In this document: piece by piece, positions 13,349-16,553 of the stretch
Numbering within the stretch: position 1 is the stretch's first letter
How the letters are laid out: each line of letters starts with the position of its first letter
DNA from: JBBAEA01 sp041656175
Lineage (GTDB): Bacteria; Myxococcota_A; Bradymonadia; UBA4248
Assembly (NCBI GenBank): GCA_041656175.1
Contig: JBBAEA010000082.1
Span: forward strand, 1 to 16,553
DNA: 16,553 nucleotides
Reading direction: 5' to 3'
Translations under genes and position numbers: made by a program
The notes under the pieces: generated by a model
What the model saw: the letters and a program-made list of their open reading frames with translations, nothing else
Databases searched by the model: none
What the model was told of the DNA's origin: nothing

Positions 13349-15520
13349 ATGAAAAACTATATTAGAGACAATAAAACTTTTATTATTTCTTTTTCTATGA
13401 TTGCATTATTTTGTAATGCAATGTTTACAATTCCCTTGTTTCGTGCCTTTGGTTACGAGTTTCATTTAGCTTTTGCCCTGTTCATTGTTCTATTATATCC
13501 CTTTATACATGCGGGCAAGGATAGGGGGCTAGGGCGCTCCATTTTTCGGATCACCGCGAGCACTTGTGTGTTGTTTGCAGAGCTGTCGCTTTTGGCTTTG
13601 TGGAGCGGTAATTTGTGCAGCTTTGGGGAATCCGTAGCATATTTCTTACTGCTACCGCTCTGTAGCGCAATTGTAGTATCAGCGCTCTTCTACATCATAC
13701 GCAAGCGGACTCGCCCGAAACTGGCGTTTATCATTTATTATATGCTGTTTTTGGCAAGTATACTATTAAGTCTTTGGCATCTCTGGTCGCAGGCTCGCAT
13801 TGTAGAGTTTGATCCGTTTTTTGGTTTTTTTGCGGGTTCGATCTACGACGAGTCAATGCACATTTATGAGAAGCTCGCATTGTATAGACTTGCTAATCTT
13901 TGGCTTTTAGTGCTGCTGTTTTCGCTCGGCGAGCTACTTGCAATGCGTAAGGAAGCTAGCGCGTCCTTGATGCGTAAAAAGTTTTTTACTATTCTTGCCT
14001 TATTGTCGCTGTTGCTCCTAAGTTTTTGGTATTTTATGCAAGCTCGTTGGGGGATACAGGTAGATCGTGCGGAGCTTCGTCGAAATCTCAATGCAGAAAT
14101 TCGAACGGAGCACTTTCGTATTTTCTACGACGCGAGCAAGGGCGATGCCGAGTGGGCCCATTATTTGGCTCAAGCCCACGAACAGGCATACAGCGAGCTT
14201 TTGGCGTTTTTTGTGCTTGAACCGACGCGACTCCCCATCGATTCGTACGTGTATCCCGACTACAAAACGAAGGGGCGCTTGATGGGGTCGGAGCGCACGT
14301 CGGTGTCGAAGGTTTGGCTTAACGAGCTGCATATGCTTGGTGTAGAGCCAAACTCGTCGCTTATTAAGCACGAACTCGCCCATACCTTTGCGGCTGCCTT
14401 TGCGCCGTGGCCACTCAAACTTGCTGGCGGCCTGATCCCCGCAATGGGCTGGGTCGAGGGCATTGCGGTGGCTACGCAGTGGCCGATTAATGAAGGCAAT
14501 CCCCATCGCTGGGCTAGCGAAATATTGGAGTGGGACGATAAAATCGATGTTCAAGAGCTGTTCACGGCTCAGGGGTTTTGGCGCCAGCCCTCGCGAAAGG
14601 CATACACTTTAGTGGGCTCTTATGTACGCTTTTTATGGGATACCTGGGGTGCTGAAGCCGTGATGGCGCTCTCAAACGGCGGCGATTTTGAGGCTACTAT
14701 TGGGATGAGTGCGAATGAATTTTATGCAGCTTGGAGAGGTTTTTTACGGATAGAGTATGCGCCAAGTCCAGAGTTTAGCGCATTAAGTAAGCGCTATTTC
14801 GATAAACAAAGTATTTTCGAACGACGCTGTGCGCGCAATATCGCCAGTCAGTTTAGCGGCATCACGGACCTTCTTCTCGAAGCTAAGAACGATGAAGCAC
14901 TGAAGGAACTTGAGCGGATTGCTGCAGATTGTGATGGCGCGATGAATCTGTACAGCTCGTGGTTGCGGCTTTGGACTTTGGCGCGTGGTAAAGCGCTAGA
15001 TAAGGCTTGGCGCGAAGGGCTTCCCATGGAGCTTTACGGCGATTATTTGTGGCGCGTTGAGGGAAAATCGCATGATGCACACTACATGTACATGCGCGCT
15101 AGCCTAGAGGCTGACACGAGTGATAGCGATAGGCTACGCTTGGCTGTAAAAATAGCCGCCCTACAACAAAGAGCGGTAAAACCCTTGCTTGGGGAGTATC
15201 TATTTATGGTGAACGCGAAAGAGCGTTTGGCGTTTTTGGAGGCTGTAAGCGAGGGTGAACACTTTGCTTTGTATCACTATGTATTGGGCTTGGAGTACTT
15301 TGAGCGTGCGCATTTTGTGCAAGCCAAAGGCGCGTTTTCTCAGGCACTGCGTAGCGCCCAGCTCTCGCAATGGGTCGAGGATGACGCGCGATACAAGCTC
15401 ATTAGCACATCTTTGTACATGAGCGATTACCGATTAGCCGCGATACACAGCTTGTATTATTTGCTAGCGGCAAAATCGCGCGGGCGCTATGAACGCATTT
15501 CTCATTTGTGGGGAGGCTAG
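13349..15520 (+). CDS. Seven-helix membrane protein with external gluzincin-type (HExxH) peptidase domain
   Basis: 723 residues. Seven probable membrane helices lie at about 10-31, 38-56, 66-87, 95-117, 125-146, 181-199 and 212-231. A soluble domain follows, starting with EHFRIFYDAS (254-263), a common opening of peptidase-MA-like domains. It contains HELAH (341-345) and E370 in WVEGIA, 25 residues later, giving the classic His-His-Glu zinc site of gluzincins. KAYTLVGSYVRFLWDTWG, about 50 residues on, matches the family's stabilising segment. Residues 490-723 are helical and TPR-like (HYVLGLEYFERAHFVQAKGA). The catalytic domain therefore probably faces the periplasm. The substrate is unknown. 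No Shine-Dalgarno is evident before ATG 13349. The gene ends nine bases from the convergent small gene at 15530, with no room for separate terminators. Confidence 0.75.
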   Translation: MKNYIRDNKTFIISFSMIALFCNAMFTIPLFRAFGYEFHLAFALFIVLLYPFIHAGKDRGLGRSIFRITASTCVLFAELSLLALWSGNLCSFGESVAYFLLLPLCSAIVVSALFYIIRKRTRPKLAFIIYYMLFLASILLSLWHLWSQARIVEFDPFFGFFAGSIYDESMHIYEKLALYRLANLWLLVLLFSLGELLAMRKEASASLMRKKFFTILALLSLLLLSFWYFMQARWGIQVDRAELRRNLNAEIRTEHFRIFYDASKGDAEWAHYLAQAHEQAYSELLAFFVLEPTRLPIDSYVYPDYKTKGRLMGSERTSVSKVWLNELHMLGVEPNSSLIKHELAHTFAAAFAPWPLKLAGGLIPAMGWVEGIAVATQWPINEGNPHRWASEILEWDDKIDVQELFTAQGFWRQPSRKAYTLVGSYVRFLWDTWGAEAVMALSNGGDFEATIGMSANEFYAAWRGFLRIEYAPSPEFSALSKRYFDKQSIFERRCARNIASQFSGITDLLLEAKNDEALKELERIAADCDGAMNLYSSWLRLWTLARGKALDKAWREGLPMELYGDYLWRVEGKSHDAHYMYMRASLEADTSDSDRLRLAVKIAALQQRAVKPLLGEYLFMVNAKERLAFLEAVSEGEHFALYHYVLGLEYFERAHFVQAKGAFSQALRSAQLSQWVEDDARYKLISTSLYMSDYRLAAIHSLYYLLAAKSRGRYERISHLWGG

Positions 15521-15529
15521 GGCTTTTAA

Positions 15530-15850
15530 CTATTTAGCACCTGGGTGGTGCTGGACGTAGCGAACTTTAATGTCTTCGTGGTGTTCTACGAATTTAACTT
15601 TAAAGTCCTCGTGGTGTTCTACAAATTTCCAAACCCCACATGTATTGGGGTGGTGTTCTACGACTTTGACCCTTACGTCTTCGTGATATTCTACGATTTT
15701 GACCTTAATGTCTTCGTGGTGTTGTACGACTTTAACCTTTCCATTTAGTGGAATTCCATTGTACGTACAGTCGACGACGTCGCCTGCGAAGGCATTTGTA
15801 GTGATAAAAAGGCTTAGTGCGGCGAGTATACAAAATACGGACTTCTTCAT
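15530..15850 (-). CDS. Secreted His-rich beta-repeat protein, 7(1) septoil-knot-like
   Basis: 106 residues from ATG 15850, chosen because GGAG lies six bases upstream (15857-15860) and a signal peptide follows at once (MKKSVFCILAALSLFITTNA, cleaved near NAFA/GDVV). A longer frame from 15922 adds 24 residues without ribosome binding site or signal logic. After CTYNGIPLNG (28-37) come about six short strands of one pattern, [KR]V[KR]xV[EQ]HHED: KVKVVQHHED (38-47), KVKIVEYHED, RVKVVEHHPN, VWKFVEHHED, KVKFVEHHED and KVRYVQHHPG. From memory, this alternation of strand and turn is the layout of the small family named after its predicted 7(1) knot, whose members usually have SFPD where this one has HHED. 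Eleven histidines in the repeats suggest metal binding. Cys28 and Cys71 could form a disulfide. The function of the family is unknown. Confidence 0.75.
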   Translation of the reverse strand: MKKSVFCILAALSLFITTNAFAGDVVDCTYNGIPLNGKVKVVQHHEDIKVKIVEYHEDVRVKVVEHHPNTCGVWKFVEHHEDFKVKFVEHHEDIKVRYVQHHPGAK

Positions 15851-15891
15851 CGTGTACTCCAAGTTTTGGGGAATTCGCGCTGTGTTTGCAT

Positions 15892-15927
15892 GTGTTTTGA
15901 AGTCGCAGCGTTGCGCTCTCAAAACAC
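15892..15927. repeat. Stem-loop upstream of the septoil-like gene
   Basis: GTGTTTTGA (15892-15900) is the perfect complement of TCAAAACAC (15919-15927). The 18-base interior can itself form AGCG/CGCT. It lies 42 bases upstream of the start of the small secreted protein gene, so it would be in its leader or overlap its promoter. Confidence 0.6.
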
Positions 15928-16054
15928 TGCGCTGCCAGCAGTTTACTGCTTTTTACATGGAAAGTAAAATGGAACGAAGCGCTATATTAATGATATAGAC
16001 TTTGTCACTTAGGGCTGTGTTGATGAATTCGCAGGATTTGTCCATTGTTTTTGT

Positions 16055-16199
16055 GGGGGAAGTTTCCCCCTACGCGCAAGCTTCCTTCAATATTCGCTAA
16101 GTGTCTTTGTATTTTATGCGTTGTTTTGGCTAATCGCCAAACCAACGCATAAAATACGCCACTAAGCGCATATTTCAGGTGATCTTGCGCTACCCCCTC
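16055..16199 (+). repeat. Family P palindromic element, copy C
   Basis: 145 bases. Mini-hairpin GGGGGAA-gt-TTCCCCC (16055-16070). Basal stem GCGCAAG (16074-16080) with CTTGCGC (16184-16190). Inner stem GTATTTTATGCGTTG (16109-16123) with CAACGCATAAAATAC (16143-16157), then after one mismatch TTTGGC (16125-16130) with GCCAAA (16136-16141) around a TAATC loop: 21 of 22 positions pair. It closes with TACCCCCTC. The 5' end and the phrase GGTGATCTTGCGCTACCCCC align closely with reversed copy B (GGTGATCTTTCGCTACCCCC), whereas the inner stems share no sequence. Confidence 0.85.
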
Positions 16200-16317
16200 T
16201 GCGACGACTCAAGCTGCCGTAAGTTTCACAGCGATGCTTGAGAGCTTCGGGCAAGGGAGTTCTAAAAATCGCAAAAAGTCCTAAAAAGTGGCTAGTCTAA
16301 ACTACGGTTGCGATGCG

Positions 16318-16391
16318 CGCGTTTAAAATAAAGTCAATAAAATCAAGGCACTAGAACGGGGTTTGGGGCGATAGCCCAATAAATCGGAGTT
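16318..16391 (+). repeat. Family M MITE-like element, copy 3 (left end lost)
   Basis: It begins with CGCGTTTAAAATAAAGTCAA, matching the middle of copy 2, continues through AATAAAATCAAGGCACTAGA and has GGGC-gata-GCCC at 16366-16377. It ends AATAAATCGGAGT, close to the right end AATAAATCAGAGT of copy 2. The left terminal repeat and the G-rich palindrome are absent. Confidence 0.7.
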
Positions 16392-16534
16392 GGCAAAGAA
16401 CTGCGAAAAAGATGAAGTGAGGAGATATTGACTTATCCTGTTGAGTCACGGGCATGAATACAGAGTATTTCGCTGTATTTGAAGGCTAGCATGTGATATA
16501 AGTTTGTGGTATATATTGCGGGGACAGGGTCAGT

Positions 16535-16553
16535 GGGGGGGGGGGGGGGGGGG
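16535..16553 (+). other. 19-base G homopolymer at the window end
   Basis: The last 19 bases are all G, preceded by GCGGGGACAGGGTCAGT. A run of this length at a sequence end is most easily explained as a contig end or base-calling artefact, though G-tracts are also frequent in the repeats of this window. Confidence 0.7.

Larger units (their letters stand above)
15851..16553. other. Repeat-rich intergenic region up to the window end
   Basis: No gene is supported in these 703 bases on either strand. Contents in order: a leader hairpin at 15892-15927, a small palindrome AGCAGTTTACTGCT near 15939, family P copy C (16055-16199), family M copy 3 (16318-16391), an unexplained 140-base stretch, and a terminal G run. 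Between 16200 and 16317 nothing was recognised. Confidence 0.6.

Noticed and set aside
14018..14554. 178-codon antisense frame over the HExxH domain
   Set aside because: It overlaps the conserved zinc-site coding region on the other strand and has no protein-like features.
15545..15748. 67-codon plus-strand frame rich in Phe/Val/Tyr
   Set aside because: It is the exact complement of the His-rich repeat region of the small secreted protein gene, which has a signal peptide and ribosome binding site.
3179..16199. Palindromic elements as integron attC sites
   Set aside because: The paired GTTRRRY/RYYYAAC core sites are not at the ends, there are no small gene cassettes between copies, and no integron integrase is present.

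Overview
The window looks like chromosomal DNA of a flagellated Gram-negative bacterium of moderate GC. The phylum cannot be fixed from sequence alone. The Gram-negative reading rests on a FliO-like protein, a Wzx-type flippase, an O-antigen-ligase-type membrane protein and cleavable signal peptides. Nothing points to a prophage, plasmid backbone or CRISPR array, and I found no rRNA or tRNA gene.

Layout: (1) positions 1-1099, minus strand, a gene cut by the window edge that encodes a signal peptide, a LysM/OapA-like domain, an acidic linker, one membrane helix and a FliO-like tail. (2) 1564-3039, plus strand, a Wzx/MATE-like polysaccharide flippase starting at TTG. (3) 3578-5377, plus strand, lepA (elongation factor 4), also starting at TTG. 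(4) 5534-6121, plus strand, a small nitroreductase followed by a hairpin terminator. (5) 6379-8910, minus strand, an O-antigen ligase/polymerase-type membrane protein with a TPR-like tail. (6) 9212-11542, plus strand, a large LysM protein ending in a LytM/M23-like domain that has lost its metal-binding histidines. (7) 11771-12991, minus strand, glyA. (8) 13349-15520, plus strand, a seven-helix membrane protein with an external HExxH peptidase domain and a TPR-like tail. (9) 15530-15850, minus strand, a 106-residue secreted His-rich beta-repeat protein resembling the 7(1) septoil-knot family. Two are housekeeping genes (lepA, glyA); most of the others act in or on the cell envelope. They are mostly single transcription units separated by 150-700 base intergenic regions, so there is no clear operon.

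The intergenic DNA is the most unusual part. It carries at least two dispersed repeat families. Family P has three copies (3179-3324, 11603-11746 inverted, 16055-16199) of almost constant length, 144-146 bases. Each begins with a small G5-6/C5-6 hairpin, then folds into one long hairpin and closes with a C-tract. The ends are conserved, the core sequences differ completely, and the base-of-stem pairs change in a compensatory way. Family M has three copies (6233-6370, 13034-13200, 16318-16391); the complete copy has 16-base terminal inverted repeats, so it looks like a non-autonomous transposable element (MITE). A further long hairpin (1473-1522) and a 20-base direct repeat (1251-1305) share the motif CTTTGCACGG with part of family P. 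The window ends in a 19-base G run, probably a contig end.
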